This document shows positions 36,815-47,155 of a stretch of 64,000 bases of DNA, piece after piece; position 1 is the first letter of the stretch, and every line of letters starts with the position of its first letter. The notes under the pieces are model-generated. The model was not told where the DNA came from, did no database searches, and saw only the letters and a program-made list of their open reading frames with translations. The translations under genes were made by a program, and so were the position numbers. The stretch lies in assembly GCA_023957755.1 (NCBI GenBank), contig JAMLGT010000008.1, positions 124,001 to 188,000 of the forward strand, in the 5' to 3' direction. The stretch comes from Chitinophagaceae bacterium (GTDB taxonomy: Bacteria > Bacteroidota > Bacteroidia > Chitinophagales > Chitinophagaceae).

Positions 36815-37593
36815 ATATATTAGAGGAGATAGTCGCACATAAAAGAAAGGAGTTAGTAGCACAGAAGCGTTTGGTTCCTGTTGCTGACCTAATGAAGAAA
36901 GCAGCATTTACTGACGAGTGTTACCCATTTGCATCCTTCCTCCGTGACCCTATGCGCAGCAGTATTATTACGGAATTCAAGCGCAAATCGCCTTCAAAAG
37001 GCTGGATTAATCAGGAGGCCAGGGTGGGGATGGTTACACGAGGTTATACTTCCTTTGGAGCTTCGGCGTTGTCAGTGCTGACAGACAATCACTTCTTTGG
37101 AGGAAGTCTGGATGATCTGGAAATAGCTCGGGAGAATCAGATTCCAATTTTGAGAAAGGATTTCATAGTGGACGATTATCAACTGTTGGAGGCAAAAGCC
37201 TATGGGGCAGATGTGATATTACTGATTGCCGCCTGTTTGGATAAGCAGGAGGTAAAGGACTTGTCGCATACAGCAAAGAATCTGGGATTGAATGTGCTCC
37301 TGGAAATTCACACAGAAGCAGAGATAGAAGCCATCTGTGATTCTATTGATGTGGTTGGAATAAACAATCGCAATCTGAAAACTTTTCAGGTAGATATAGC
37401 AAATAGTATAAGGCTGGCATCGCAGTTGCCTGATAAATGTAAGATTTCAGAAAGTGGCATAGATAGCCCGGAAACGCTTAAAACACTCAGGTCAGCAGGG
37501 TTTGAGGGGTTCCTGATGGGGGAACGGTTTATGAAAGAGAAGTTTCCGGCAGTGGCATTCAAAAATTTTTTAAAGAGCTGTAATGAAGATTAA
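36811..37593 (+). CDS. trpC: Indole-3-glycerol phosphate synthase
   Basis: 260 residues. The TIM-barrel active-site sequences are complete: ITEFKRKSPSKGWI near residue 53, LSVLTDNHFFGGS, ILRKDFIVDDYQL, VVGINNRNLKTFQVD and KISESGIDSPE. It closes the ring of carboxyphenylaminodeoxyribulose phosphate. Overlaps trpF by 11 bp. Confidence 0.95.
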   Translation: MNILEEIVAHKRKELVAQKRLVPVADLMKKAAFTDECYPFASFLRDPMRSSIITEFKRKSPSKGWINQEARVGMVTRGYTSFGASALSVLTDNHFFGGSLDDLEIARENQIPILRKDFIVDDYQLLEAKAYGADVILLIAACLDKQEVKDLSHTAKNLGLNVLLEIHTEAEIEAICDSIDVVGINNRNLKTFQVDIANSIRLASQLPDKCKISESGIDSPETLKTLRSAGFEGFLMGERFMKEKFPAVAFKNFLKSCNED

Positions 37594-38200
37594 GGTTTGC
37601 GGACTTACTGATAGTGTTCAGATTCAACAACTGGATACACTCGGAGTGGATTATACCGGTTTGATCTTCTATAAGGCATCACCAAGATTTGTGGAAGGCA
37701 AATTGATGGCTGAAGAGTTAATGGGGGGAGCAGGTATAAGAACCGGTGTGTTTGTTAATGAAAAGGAAGAAGAGATCAAAAAGCGTATTGTACAGTACGG
37801 ACTTAAAGCAGTACAATTATGCGGAGATGAGGAGCCCACATTATGCGCGACGCTGATGCATGATGTGGAAGTGATAAAAGTGGTACATGTGGAAACCTCT
37901 GGTGACCTGAAACAGATGCGTAAATATGAGGGGTATTGCAATTATTTCTTGTTGGATACCGTGAGTTCCGGTTACGGAGGCTCAGGGCAGAAGTTTGACT
38001 GGCAGATGCTTTCTGATAATACGATTACGAAGCCATTTTTCCTGAGTGGAGGCATTGATGAAATGGATTTTGAAAGAATTGCTTCAATACGACACCCATT
38101 GTTGTATGGGGTAGATATCAACAGTCGATTTGAATTGTCACCCGGAATAAAAGACATTGATAAAATAGCACGATTCATTAAAAAAATAAAGAGTTTATGA
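37583..38200 (+). CDS. trpF: Phosphoribosylanthranilate isomerase
   Basis: 205 residues. Catalytic Cys in IKVCGLTDS at residues 3-7, [13 protein letters not shown], and the phosphate-binding C-terminus [12 protein letters not shown] with [16 protein letters not shown]. Separate from trpC rather than fused as in enterobacteria. Overlaps trpB by 4 bp. Confidence 0.94.
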   Translation: MKIKVCGLTDSVQIQQLDTLGVDYTGLIFYKASPRFVEGKLMAEELMGGAGIRTGVFVNEKEEEIKKRIVQYGLKAVQLCGDEEPTLCATLMHDVEVIKVVHVETSGDLKQMRKYEGYCNYFLLDTVSSGYGGSGQKFDWQMLSDNTITKPFFLSGGIDEMDFERIASIRHPLLYGVDINSRFELSPGIKDIDKIARFIKKIKSL

Positions 38201-39387
38201 CAACCCATCCGGATCGATATGGATTTTACGGTAAGTTTGGCGGAGCGTATATCCCTGAGATGTTGTACGCGAATGTGGAGTTCCTGCAACAGCATTACCA
38301 ACAGATTATTGACAGCGAATCGTTTCGTAAGGAATTTGAATACCTGTTGAAAGACTACGCCGGCAGGGAGACGCCTTTATATTTTGCAGCGCGGCTGAGC
38401 GAAAAGTACGGAGCGTCCATCTACCTTAAGAGAGAAGACCTTTGCCATACAGGGGCACATAAGGTGAATAATACCATCGGTCAGATTTTGCTGGCTTCAC
38501 GATTAGGTAAGAAGAGGATTATTGCTGAGACCGGAGCAGGACAGCATGGTGTGGCAACAGCTACTGTGTGTGCATTGAAAGGATTGGAGTGCATCGTGTA
38601 TATGGGGGAAACGGATATGAAGCGCCAGGCATTGAATGTGGCGAGGATGGAAATGCTGGGTGCTAAGGTGATGCCTGCCACCAGCGGCAGCAAAACATTG
38701 AAAGATGCCACAAATGAGGCCATTCGTGACTGGATCAACCATCCGGAGGATACGTATTACCTGATTGGGAGCGTCGTAGGCCCGCATCCTTATCCTGATA
38801 TGGTCGCCCAATTCCAGAGTGTGATCAGCAGAGAAATCAGACAACAGTTAAAAGAGAAGACAGGTAGCGAACTTCCTGATTATGTGATTGCCTGCGTGGG
38901 TGGTGGCAGCAATGCTGCCGGCGCCTTCTATCATTTTCTGGAAGATGAAGATGTGAAACTGGTGGCTGTGGAAGCCGCAGGTAATGGGATAGAGAGCGGA
39001 GAATCGGCCGCTACCACTCAGTTAGGGAGAATCGGTATCCTGCATGGAAGCAAGAGCCTTGTAATGCAGACAGCAGACGGCCAGGTGGTGGAGCCATATA
39101 GTATCTCGGCCGGATTAGACTATCCCGGAATCGGGCCGTTACACGCACACCTGTTTGATACGGGAAGAGGAATATTTCTGAATGCCACGGATAAAGAGGC
39201 CTTAGATGCGGCATTTGAATTAGCCAGGCTTGAAGGAATTATTCCGGCACTGGAGTCTGCCCATGCAGTAGCTGCCTTAAAGAAAATCAAACTAAAGAAG
39301 GAAGATAAGGTGGTAGTCAACCTCAGCGGCAGAGGCGATAAGGATATGGCCACTTACTTAAAATACCTACCTAAACAAAATGGATAG
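38197..39387 (+). CDS. trpB: Tryptophan synthase beta chain
   Basis: 396 residues, normal TrpB length. The PLP Lys lies in [15 protein letters not shown] near residue 87, [14 protein letters not shown] follows, and the PLP phosphate loop is [15 protein letters not shown] near 230. [15 protein letters not shown] ends the protein. It condenses indole with serine, partnered with TrpA encoded 6 bp downstream. Confidence 0.96.
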   Translation: MTTHPDRYGFYGKFGGAYIPEMLYANVEFLQQHYQQIIDSESFRKEFEYLLKDYAGRETPLYFAARLSEKYGASIYLKREDLCHTGAHKVNNTIGQILLASRLGKKRIIAETGAGQHGVATATVCALKGLECIVYMGETDMKRQALNVARMEMLGAKVMPATSGSKTLKDATNEAIRDWINHPEDTYYLIGSVVGPHPYPDMVAQFQSVISREIRQQLKEKTGSELPDYVIACVGGGSNAAGAFYHFLEDEDVKLVAVEAAGNGIESGESAATTQLGRIGILHGSKSLVMQTADGQVVEPYSISAGLDYPGIGPLHAHLFDTGRGIFLNATDKEALDAAFELARLEGIIPALESAHAVAALKKIKLKKEDKVVVNLSGRGDKDMATYLKYLPKQNG

Positions 39388-39393
39388 ACGAAG

Positions 39394-40164
39394 ATGAATA
39401 AGATTCAGCAATTATTTGAGAGAAAAAATCAAAAGGTGTTGTCGGTGTATTTTACTGCCGGATATCCTCAACCTGATGATACCGGTAGCATATTGAAAGC
39501 ATTGGTGGATAACGGAGTGGATATGATAGAAATAGGGATGCCTTATAGCGATCCTGTGGCCGATGGGCCGGTAATAGAGCATGCGAGCGCAATAGCTATC
39601 GCCAACGGGATGACGATTAAGAAACTCTTATCACAATTACAGGAGCTGAAAATCGATAGTGAAGTGCCTCTGTTACTCATGGGGTATCTTAATCCGGTGA
39701 TTCAGTACGGATTTGAAAAGTTTTGTAAGGATGCGTCTGAAGCCGGTATCAGTGGCATTATTCTGCCTGACCTTCCGGTGAGGGAATTCAGGACAGATTA
39801 CATGGACATTGTGAAAAAGTACGCCCTGAGTTTTGTATTTCTCATAACGCCGGAGACCTCTGAAGCGCGAATCAGGGAGATTGATAATCTTTCGGAAGGA
39901 TTTATTTATGCAGTTTCCTCCTCGTCCATTACAGGAAGATCTACCGATCAGGCAAAGAAAGAGGCTTATTTCAGGAGGATTAGCGAAATGCAATTGAAGA
40001 ATCCTGTGGTTGTAGGGTTCGGTGTCAGGGATAAGGCGACTTTTGATCAGGCTTGTAGATACCTGAATGGTGCCATTTCGGGAACGGCTTATATTACTCA
40101 ACTAAATGAGGGAGGAAAAACTATTGAAGAACACACAAAAGCATTCGTGGAAATGCTGCGGTAG
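39394..40164 (+). CDS. trpA: Tryptophan synthase alpha chain
   Basis: 256 residues. The catalytic Glu and Asp are in DMIEIGMPYSDPVADGPVI near residue 47-58; ILPDLPVREF, SSSSITGRS and VVGFGVRDKATF are the remaining family landmarks. It cleaves indoleglycerol phosphate to indole. Last gene of the trp operon; a short GTAGC/GCTAC palindrome at 40193-40206 follows but is a weak terminator candidate. Confidence 0.95.
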   Translation: MNKIQQLFERKNQKVLSVYFTAGYPQPDDTGSILKALVDNGVDMIEIGMPYSDPVADGPVIEHASAIAIANGMTIKKLLSQLQELKIDSEVPLLLMGYLNPVIQYGFEKFCKDASEAGISGIILPDLPVREFRTDYMDIVKKYALSFVFLITPETSEARIREIDNLSEGFIYAVSSSSITGRSTDQAKKEAYFRRISEMQLKNPVVVGFGVRDKATFDQACRYLNGAISGTAYITQLNEGGKTIEEHTKAFVEMLR

Positions 40165-40288
40165 CCTTCCCTCAGATTGATTACCGTAATTGGTAGCAAA
40201 TGCTACAATCATTTAGTCTTTATTTCGTTTTAGAGATATTAACACGGATTTTGGGCCCTGTCTGCCTGAAAAAATTAATTTCGTAGTT

Positions 40289-41329
40289 ATGAGAATTATA
40301 AGTGCTGTTTTATTAACTCTGGTTTCCTACGGCCTAATGGCACAGAGTAATGATAAACTGATTATTTCAGGAAGGGTAACAGGGTTTGCTGATGGAACGA
40401 AGGTTTCATTGTACAATACCAATAACCGGCAGTTGCAGACAATTGCTACCATCATGAAGGATAGTTTTTATTATAAAGGGGAACACCTTTCTGAACCGGA
40501 TTTCAAATTGTTGGTTTTTGATGAGAAAGATCCGGGTATTCCACTACTGATGGACAACAGCCATATCACCATTTCAGGTACCAAAGCAGGATTACCTGGC
40601 CTCACCATCAGCGGTTCTGCAGTGAATAATGACTTTCAATTGTTTTCTGCCAGAATGAAAGCGTTTGAAACTATTTTCCAGAATCAGAATTTTACACAGG
40701 AGAATGTTCAAAAGATAGCGACGACATGCGAAGAGTTTGTATCACAACATCCTGCATCTTATGTAAGTCTGATGGCGGTGTCACAGATGTTCCAACTCAC
40801 CCAGGATATTAATCGTACTGAAAAAGCGATGAGCCTGGTATCAAAAGACCTGAGTGAAACGGAACTGGCCAGGTATCTTGATTATCAGATTCAGACCGGT
40901 AAAGTGATGGCTATTGGCAGTAAGATATTGCCCTTCACTCAAAATGATGAGAATGGAAAGCCCGTGAGCATTACCGACTTCAAAGGAAAATATGTGCTTA
41001 TAGATTTCTGGGCCAGTTGGTGTGGCCCATGTCGCCAGGAGAATCCGAATGTGGTAGCCAACTTTAATAAGTACAAAGACAAAAACTTTACTGTATTTGG
41101 CGTGAGCCTGGATAATAATAAAGATGCCTGGTTAAATGCCATAAAAAAAGACAACCTGAACTGGACGCATGTGAGTGATTTGAAAGGGTGGGAGAATGCT
41201 GTAAGTAAGATGTTTTATATCAGCAGTATTCCTCAGAATTTACTGATAGATCCTGACGGAATAATTATAGCCAGGAATCTTCGTGGTGGGGCACTTGGAG
41301 CGATGCTTCAGGGATTGTTTGATAAGTAG
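40289..41329 (+). CDS. TlpA-like thioredoxin with DUF4369-type N-terminal domain
   Basis: 346 residues with a signal peptide (IISAVLLTLVSYGLMAQS). Residues 25-120 are a beta-rich DUF4369-like domain (LIISGRVTGFADGTKVSLYN). The C-terminal 140 residues are a thioredoxin fold with the redox motif DFWASWCGPCRQENP near residue 248. A periplasmic thiol-disulfide reductase of the type abundant in Bacteroidota, perhaps linked to cytochrome maturation or extracytoplasmic protein repair. Confidence 0.88.
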   Translation: MRIISAVLLTLVSYGLMAQSNDKLIISGRVTGFADGTKVSLYNTNNRQLQTIATIMKDSFYYKGEHLSEPDFKLLVFDEKDPGIPLLMDNSHITISGTKAGLPGLTISGSAVNNDFQLFSARMKAFETIFQNQNFTQENVQKIATTCEEFVSQHPASYVSLMAVSQMFQLTQDINRTEKAMSLVSKDLSETELARYLDYQIQTGKVMAIGSKILPFTQNDENGKPVSITDFKGKYVLIDFWASWCGPCRQENPNVVANFNKYKDKNFTVFGVSLDNNKDAWLNAIKKDNLNWTHVSDLKGWENAVSKMFYISSIPQNLLIDPDGIIIARNLRGGALGAMLQGLFDK

Positions 41330-41330
41330 A

Positions 41331-42992
41331 TCAGATATCTGCTTTCCTCAGTGGGCGTTTATATTGTGACCTTCCTGCATGGGGAAAGGAGTTTTTAAAG
41401 TACTTTTCAAACTCTTCAAAATGCTGCCTGGTACTTCTATCTACTCGTTCAGGAAATCCTTCCATAGAGAAATATCTTATGTTCTGCCCCTTCACAATCC
41501 GAATAGAGTCGCCTGAAATAAAGTTTTTAATTCTGATCCGGATGGAGTCTGTTCTTTCATTTTCCTGGCGTGAGCGAGGGGTATATGCTCTTTCGTCCTC
41601 TGCATGTGGAGCTTTGTAATAATTTCCGGACGCCCACCTTTCTGTAGAGGGTTCAGAATCGTTATAATCCCTGCTGTAAAACTCTCTATTTCTTTCGGTT
41701 CTTTCATCTGAAGTGGGTTCAATACGCATACCGGTTACCATATAAGGACTATAGTCATCATATTCATTACGGTGGCGGCTGCGACGGTTGGGTTCAGGAT
41801 GTTTTTTTGCCGGAATTATTTTCAGTGCCACAGCTTTTTCTTTATATACTGTTTTCTTCTTTTTAGCTATTGGTTCGGACGGCTGTGTTGGAGGGGTGAT
41901 ATTCGTGTTCTCGGCAGGGAGTGGTTTGATAAGTGATTTTTCAACCTTTTCGACTTTAATTGTTTCCGCGGCGGATAGCAGCTCTTTCTTTGCAAATAAC
42001 TTTTTTTCAAGGCCAGGTAGAAATGGGGAGACACCAAACAAAAGTCCGATCGTGATGAAATACACCGTGACTCTGCGGAAGTAATAGTTGGTTGCAGGTG
42101 CTTCGTTTCCGGTGATCCTCTTTATCCTGTGCAACAACACGTTTCGGCGCGACACGGCAGGCATTGCCATTGTCTGATGATTCAGGTGGTTCTTGCTTAG
42201 TTGAAGTAATGCTCTCGCATACTTCTCTGGCTCATATTGATGTGCCAATACCATATCGTCGCAGCAGTTTTCTCTTTCGTTTCTGATGGTCTGCATAAAT
42301 ACAAATACTGCGGGATTAAAAAACAATAGGGTCTCTACAACAGAAAGAAGGAGATTGGTGAGGTAATCGTTTCTCCGGATATGCGAGAGTTCATGTAAAA
42401 TAATCGCTTCAATCTGATCAGGAGAAAGGTGTGTCAGGCATGCAACTGGTAATAGAATTACCGGCTTTAAAAATCCGGTAGTGAACGGAGTTTGAATGCT
42501 TTCTGAAAACCAGATGGTTACCTTCCTGTTAATGCGTAATAGCAGCGCTGAGCGGTTTGTAAAGTCAATCCAAAGCTGTCCCGGATTGATAAGAGAGGCT
42601 TGTTTCCAATTGCCTGCCTGTTTGATTGAGATTGCCAATCGTGTCAGCATGAATCCGAGCATTGAGAGGTAGGCTAGCGAAAGGATTGAAGATGTGTAAG
42701 CAGTGAGTTTTGGAAATAAGGTACGCACGCTTTCAAATGTGAGGTCTTTGTTTACCGGCAATGCAGGCACGTCTGTTTGAATAAGCAAGTGTAGAAAGGT
42801 GATTACAAACCAGATGAAAGAGATGATTACAAGCAGTACACTGAGATTATGTTTTCCTGATGGCTTAATTTTTTTGAATGTCAGTAAACATAATTTATAG
42901 AAAAGCAGAAGAATCAGTCCCTGCCAAAGGCTGTGGATAATGGCATTGCCAAGTGATTGAAGCCATATAGAGTGTAACACCTGATTATACAT
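41331..42992 (-). CDS. BlaR1/MecR1-type M56 membrane metallopeptidase
   Basis: 553 residues. Four hydrophobic segments lie in the first 320 residues, with the zinc motif HELSHIRR (HExxH) near residue 200 followed by ENCCDDMVLAHQ. After the last membrane helix comes a charged tail of about 230 residues rich in Arg/Glu/Pro, without a penicillin-binding sensor domain, so this is not a classical beta-lactam sensor. It probably cleaves the BlaI-type repressor encoded 4 bp upstream when an unknown signal is sensed. Confidence 0.85.
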   Translation of the reverse strand: MYNQVLHSIWLQSLGNAIIHSLWQGLILLLFYKLCLLTFKKIKPSGKHNLSVLLVIISFIWFVITFLHLLIQTDVPALPVNKDLTFESVRTLFPKLTAYTSSILSLAYLSMLGFMLTRLAISIKQAGNWKQASLINPGQLWIDFTNRSALLLRINRKVTIWFSESIQTPFTTGFLKPVILLPVACLTHLSPDQIEAIILHELSHIRRNDYLTNLLLSVVETLLFFNPAVFVFMQTIRNERENCCDDMVLAHQYEPEKYARALLQLSKNHLNHQTMAMPAVSRRNVLLHRIKRITGNEAPATNYYFRRVTVYFITIGLLFGVSPFLPGLEKKLFAKKELLSAAETIKVEKVEKSLIKPLPAENTNITPPTQPSEPIAKKKKTVYKEKAVALKIIPAKKHPEPNRRSRHRNEYDDYSPYMVTGMRIEPTSDERTERNREFYSRDYNDSEPSTERWASGNYYKAPHAEDERAYTPRSRQENERTDSIRIRIKNFISGDSIRIVKGQNIRYFSMEGFPERVDRSTRQHFEEFEKYFKNSFPHAGRSQYKRPLRKADI

Positions 42993-42996
42993 CTGG

Positions 42997-43374
42997 TTAT
43001 TTTTTCAGATTGTCAAGATACTTTTGAATTTCATTCAGATCATCCTGAGTAGCCTTATGCTGTCCTAATGCCTGTATTATCAGTTGAGAAGGAGAACCAC
43101 TGAAAAGCCGTTTTATCATTTTGTCGACATAGAATCGTTGCATTTTCTTTTTGTTGACAGCGGGTTTATAGGTATGGCTCTTGGCGCTTTCGTCGCGAGT
43201 CACAAGTCCTTTGTCAAACATAATCTGCATGAATTTAAGGGTGGTAGTATATCCGGAAGTCTTTGTCTCCGACAATACTTCATGTACTTCTCTTACCGTT
43301 GCCTCTCCCTTTTCCCAGAGGATTTGCAGGATTTCCAATTCGCTTTCCGTGGGTTTGATTGTTTCTTTTGCCAT
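42997..43374 (-). CDS. BlaI/MecI-type transcriptional repressor
   Basis: 125 residues from the ATG at 43374 (MAKETIKPTESELEILQILW); upstream in-frame codons are out of character. The winged helix matches the family: LEILQILWEKGEATVREVHEVLSE, then YTTTLKFMQIMFDKGLVTRDE with the usual cleavage-site neighbourhood, and a C-terminal dimerisation part. It represses the blaI-blaR operon and possibly other targets until cleaved. The gene is directly followed by its M56 partner. Confidence 0.9.
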   Translation of the reverse strand: MAKETIKPTESELEILQILWEKGEATVREVHEVLSETKTSGYTTTLKFMQIMFDKGLVTRDESAKSHTYKPAVNKKKMQRFYVDKMIKRLFSGSPSQLIIQALGQHKATQDDLNEIQKYLDNLKK

Positions 43375-43398
43375 TTTAGTAATTAAGATGCTGTAAGA

Positions 43399-43414
43399 TA
43401 CGAAATGTGTCGTA
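43399..43414. promoter_or_regulatory. Candidate BlaI-type operator
   Basis: TACGA (43399-43403), six bases, then TCGTA (43410-43414) form a perfect inverted repeat 25 bp upstream of the repressor start, in the 160-bp gap shared with the divergent cytidine deaminase. Position and TAC/GTA ends resemble BlaI/MecI operators. Function is inferred. Confidence 0.4.
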
Positions 43415-43534
43415 GTAATAAAAAAATTATGGACAGGCGGAAAAAATAAGCAGGCAAAGGCAAATTGATTTCTAAAATGGAGGCTCAATAGCCTAACTAT
43501 TACTAAATTTACAACATATAAAAATGGAGGTAAT

Positions 43535-44020
43535 ATGCCCGGGAAAAGGATTGAGATAAATTTTGAAGTGTATGATTCTATAGGAGAATTATCACCTGAG
43601 GATGCTTTTCTGCTGGAATCGGCCAGAGCACAAACCGCCAATGCATACGCACCGTACTCAAATTTTTGTGTAGGCGCCACTGCCAGACTGGTTAATGGAG
43701 AATTGGTGAGTGGCACGAATCAGGAGAACGCTTCATTTCCAGCAGGCATCTGTGCGGAGCGGGTATTAATGTCGACCGCATCCGGCCTTTACCCCGGGGT
43801 TGGGATTAAGACAATGGCTATTTCCTATCTCAATAAGAATGGCCACAGTGATCATCCCATCAGTCCGTGTGGCATTTGCAGACAATCCTTTGCCGAATTT
43901 CAAATTCGGACCGGACAATCCATACGACTCATTTTAAGTGGCCAGTCTGGCCAGATATTCATAATGCAGGATGCAGTGGATTTGCTCCCGCTTATGTTTA
44001 ACGCAGAGGATATGAAGTGA
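43535..44020 (+). CDS. cdd: Cytidine deaminase
   Basis: 161 residues. Zinc-site motifs are NASFPAGICAERV near residue 70 (Cys-Ala-Glu, as in tetrameric deaminases) and SPCGICRQSFAEF near 110. YAPYSNFCVGA precedes them. It deaminates cytidine and deoxycytidine in pyrimidine salvage. A GGAGG sits six bases before the ATG, unusual for this phylum. Divergent from the repressor gene. Confidence 0.93.
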   Translation: MPGKRIEINFEVYDSIGELSPEDAFLLESARAQTANAYAPYSNFCVGATARLVNGELVSGTNQENASFPAGICAERVLMSTASGLYPGVGIKTMAISYLNKNGHSDHPISPCGICRQSFAEFQIRTGQSIRLILSGQSGQIFIMQDAVDLLPLMFNAEDMK

Positions 44021-44073
44021 CCGAAAGGATAGGAGGAAAAATTTGCCCCTCTCATTCGGCAACCTGCAATCTT

Positions 44074-45309
44074 TCAGGCCTGATCAAGACATGAAAGACT
44101 GTCCCTGATAATTCCTACAGCCTGTAAAAGTTCCTGCTTGCTTATGGTCAACGGGGGAGCCATTCTGATCTTATCTCCATGGGTCGGCTTAGCCAGCAAG
44201 CCGTTTTTCATTAGTTCGATACAGAGTGTCCATGCAGCGTCCTTGTCAGGATGTTCGATAACTATTGCATTCAACAAACCTTTTCCGCGAATCAGTTTTA
44301 TATATTTTGAGTTAAGGGATTTAATTTTTTCCCTAAACAATTCACCTGATTCTTCTGCGCGCGCTGCAAGATTTTCTTTTTTCAATACTTCCAGTGCAGT
44401 GATGGTTACAGCACAGGCAAGGGGGTTACCTCCATAGGTGCTACCGTGCTCTCCGGGTTTCAGCGTCATCATTATTTCATTATCTGCTAACACCACACTT
44501 ACGGGCATCGTACCACCGCTTAGCGCCTTTCCGAGGATCAGAATATCCGGACGCACATCCTCGTGATCACAGCAAAGCATACGGCCGGTGCGGCACAGAC
44601 CGGTTTGGATTTCATCACCTAAAAACAGCGCATTCGCATTGCGGCACGCCTCCTTTGCGGCAGCCAGATATCCCTTGTCAGGTTCGTTTACACCTGCCTC
44701 GCCCTGGATGGGCTCCACCAGAAAACCTGCCACATTCGGATCCCTGAGTGCATCTTTCAGGGCTTCCAGGTCATTGTAAGGTATTACTGTGAAACCTTCG
44801 AGATAAGGGCCAAAGTCATGCCTGGCGACATCGTCGGTGCTCATTGAGATAATGCCCAGCGTGCGCCCGTGAAAATTACCTTCGCATACAATTATTTTTG
44901 CCTTATCCTTCTCCACTCCTTTTACTCTGTAGGCCCAATGTCTGCAAAGCTTCAGTGCTGTCTCCACAGCTTCGGCACCTGTATTCATCGGGAGCACTTT
45001 GTCGTATCCGAAATATTCAGTTATATATTTTGTGAACCTGGAAAGCGCTTCGCTGTGAAATGCACGGCTTGTAAGGGTGAGTTTCCGAGCCTGCGAGATA
45101 AAGGTCTTTATGATTTCCGGATGGCAATGGCCCTGGCTTACAGCCGAATAAGCACTCAGAAAGTCAAAATACTTCTTACCCTCCACATCGTAGAGGTATA
45201 TGCCTTCGCCACGGTTGATAACTACGGGCAGGGGATGATAATTGTGTGCGCCGTAACGGGATTCAAGATCTATAAAATAATCAGTCTTATGAATTTTATT
45301 TGCCTTCAT
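44074..45309 (-). CDS. rocD: Ornithine--oxo-acid aminotransferase
   Basis: 411 residues. Class III aminotransferase with the PLP Lys in [15 protein letters not shown] near residue 262, [33 protein letters not shown] and [13 protein letters not shown]. The N-terminal [18 protein letters not shown] is characteristic of ornithine aminotransferases rather than acetylornithine enzymes. It converts ornithine to glutamate semialdehyde in arginine/ornithine breakdown. Confidence 0.92.
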   Translation of the reverse strand: MKANKIHKTDYFIDLESRYGAHNYHPLPVVINRGEGIYLYDVEGKKYFDFLSAYSAVSQGHCHPEIIKTFISQARKLTLTSRAFHSEALSRFTKYITEYFGYDKVLPMNTGAEAVETALKLCRHWAYRVKGVEKDKAKIIVCEGNFHGRTLGIISMSTDDVARHDFGPYLEGFTVIPYNDLEALKDALRDPNVAGFLVEPIQGEAGVNEPDKGYLAAAKEACRNANALFLGDEIQTGLCRTGRMLCCDHEDVRPDILILGKALSGGTMPVSVVLADNEIMMTLKPGEHGSTYGGNPLACAVTITALEVLKKENLAARAEESGELFREKIKSLNSKYIKLIRGKGLLNAIVIEHPDKDAAWTLCIELMKNGLLAKPTHGDKIRMAPPLTISKQELLQAVGIIRDSLSCLDQA

Positions 45310-45523
45310 AACAATAAGGTTTGTATGTAAAATGAAATTGGGAAAGAATACAGTGTAATAGAAAGACTATTGTCCTCAGTGGTTGAGGAAATCCAGGTTG
45401 TAGCTCAGAAACGAAAACAATGGATTCACTACGTCAAATTTTGCTCAAGATAGCAAATTTATTTTATCTCCTGCACAGCACAATTGGATGTAGCCGGGAG
45501 CTTTGTAATTTGTGTGCGTTGGA

Positions 45524-46105
45524 TTACTGTTGCTTCCTGCGGTTGATCTCGTCGCGGATGGACGCCGCACGGATATAATCTTCGTGCTCGAGTACTTCGT
45601 TAAGCAGTTCTTCTAATTCCATGAGCGACATGCTTTTAAGGTCGCTGCCTAATTCTTCTTCATGGGTGACTACTACCTTTTTTTCTTCGTCGCCATCCTC
45701 GCGGACTACACCGGATTCTGCCAGTATAAAATCGTAAGTGTAGATCGGGCAATCAAATCTTACGGCAAGGGCGATAGCATCTGAAGTTCTGGAATCAATT
45801 TCTACCGTATCGTTTTCTGTGGCACAAATAAGCCTGGAATAGAAGATGCCTTCCTGAATATCGTTAATGATCACTTCTTTGAGGTCTATATCAAAGGCCA
45901 GCATAAAGTTCTTCATCAGATCGTGGGTGAGAGGCCTGCTGGGTTTCATCTTTTCCAGGGCTACCGCGATGGCCTGTGCTTCGAACCCTCCAATCACAAT
46001 AGGCAGACGACGCATACCATTTACCTCTCCGAGCACTACCGCATAAGAGTGTGTGTGGGTAATGCTGTGTGAAAGTGCTACTATCTCCAGTTTAATCTTG
46101 TTCAT
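45524..46105 (-). CDS. Bifunctional nuclease family (DUF151) protein with UVR motif
   Basis: 193 residues. The DUF151 core spans 10-135: LPIVIGGFEAQAIAVALEKM, RPLTHDLMKNFM and DSRTSDAIALAVRFDCPIY. The last 40 residues (LEELLNEVLEHEDYIRAASIRDEINRR) match a UvrB/UvrC interaction motif. Some family members have RNase/DNase activity; the cellular role in Bacteroidota is not established. It lies 59 bp downstream of etfA on the same strand. Confidence 0.88.
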   Translation of the reverse strand: MNKIKLEIVALSHSITHTHSYAVVLGEVNGMRRLPIVIGGFEAQAIAVALEKMKPSRPLTHDLMKNFMLAFDIDLKEVIINDIQEGIFYSRLICATENDTVEIDSRTSDAIALAVRFDCPIYTYDFILAESGVVREDGDEEKKVVVTHEEELGSDLKSMSLMELEELLNEVLEHEDYIRAASIRDEINRRKQQ

Positions 46106-46164
46106 CTCGCTCGCTCGTGATTTCGTTTAACATAAAGAGCTATTCAAAAAAGGGGAATATTATT

Positions 46165-47124
46165 TTATCCCTTCAACTTCTTAACTGCCTCTGTAATTTT
46201 TGGAACTACTTCAAATGCATCGCCAACGATTCCATAATCTGCAGCTTTAAAGAATGGCGCTTCAGGATCTTTGTTAATGACTACAATTACCTTACTTCTG
46301 TTCACTCCGGCCAGGTGCTGTATGGCTCCTGATATGCCAATTGCTATGTAGAGGTTAGGTGCTATTGCCAATCCAGTCTGCCCCACATGCTCGTGATGCG
46401 GGCGCCATCCGCTGTCGCTTACGGGGCGGCTGCATGCAGTAGCAGCTCCCAACGCTGCTGCCAAATCGGTAACAAGGTTCCAGTTTTCAGGGCCTTTCAG
46501 TCCGCGTCCGCCGCTAACTACTATTTCAGCTTCTGAAAGCGGCACCTCACCTTTCAGTACGTTTACTTCCTTCACCCTCACTTTGCTTTCGGCGATTGAT
46601 GGAGAGATGCTTACCACTTCAGCCGAGCCCTCAGTTTCATTAACTCCGTATGCGTTTCCATTGAGTGTGATTACCCTGGTGTCGGTCTTGACAGACACAT
46701 TGGCAAAGGCCTTTCCGCTGAACACAGACTTCTTCACTACAAAACCGTTAGAGGTGTCGGGCAATGCTACTGCGCCTGTCACCAATCCGGCTTTGAGCCT
46801 TACTGAAAGCCGGGGCGCAATAGCCTTTCCATTAAAGTTGTTGGAGAATACAATCACATTTGCACCTGACTGTGCCACTGCTTCCGCAATGATGCCGGTG
46901 TAAACGCCATCGTCAAACTGGCTATATTTATCATCACTTGCTACATACACTTTTTTCAAACCATACTTTCCAAGTGAAGCGGGATCATCGTTTGTCTTTC
47001 CAATCAGGATACCTTCAGCCTGAGTACCTAACTGTTGGGCTATTTTGAATGCGTATGATGCGGCTTCAAAGGAACTTTTCTTTATGTGTCCATCGTGCTG
47101 GTCTATAAAAACTAAAACGCTCAT
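46165..47124 (-). CDS. etfA: Electron transfer flavoprotein alpha subunit
   Basis: 319 residues. The C-terminal FAD-binding domain has VVSGGRGLKGPENW, GAATACSRPVSDSGW, EHVGQTGLAIAPNLYIAIGISGAIQHLAG and VINKDPEAPFFKAADYGIVGD. With EtfB it carries electrons from acyl-CoA dehydrogenases to the respiratory chain. It starts 31 bp after etfB. Confidence 0.95.
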   Translation of the reverse strand: MSVLVFIDQHDGHIKKSSFEAASYAFKIAQQLGTQAEGILIGKTNDDPASLGKYGLKKVYVASDDKYSQFDDGVYTGIIAEAVAQSGANVIVFSNNFNGKAIAPRLSVRLKAGLVTGAVALPDTSNGFVVKKSVFSGKAFANVSVKTDTRVITLNGNAYGVNETEGSAEVVSISPSIAESKVRVKEVNVLKGEVPLSEAEIVVSGGRGLKGPENWNLVTDLAAALGAATACSRPVSDSGWRPHHEHVGQTGLAIAPNLYIAIGISGAIQHLAGVNRSKVIVVINKDPEAPFFKAADYGIVGDAFEVVPKITEAVKKLKG

Positions 47125-47155
47125 TATTGTATTTTAATAAGATGAATGGTTGTGG

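Noticed and set aside
40193-40206. GTAGCA/TGCTAC palindrome after trpA as a terminator
   Set aside because: The stem leaves almost no loop and no T-run follows; it is only mentioned in the trpA entry.
45310-45523. Possible tRNA or small gene between rocD and the DUF151 gene
   Set aside because: A phrase like tagctcag and a 6-bp palindrome caught the eye, but no cloverleaf or reading frame can be built.
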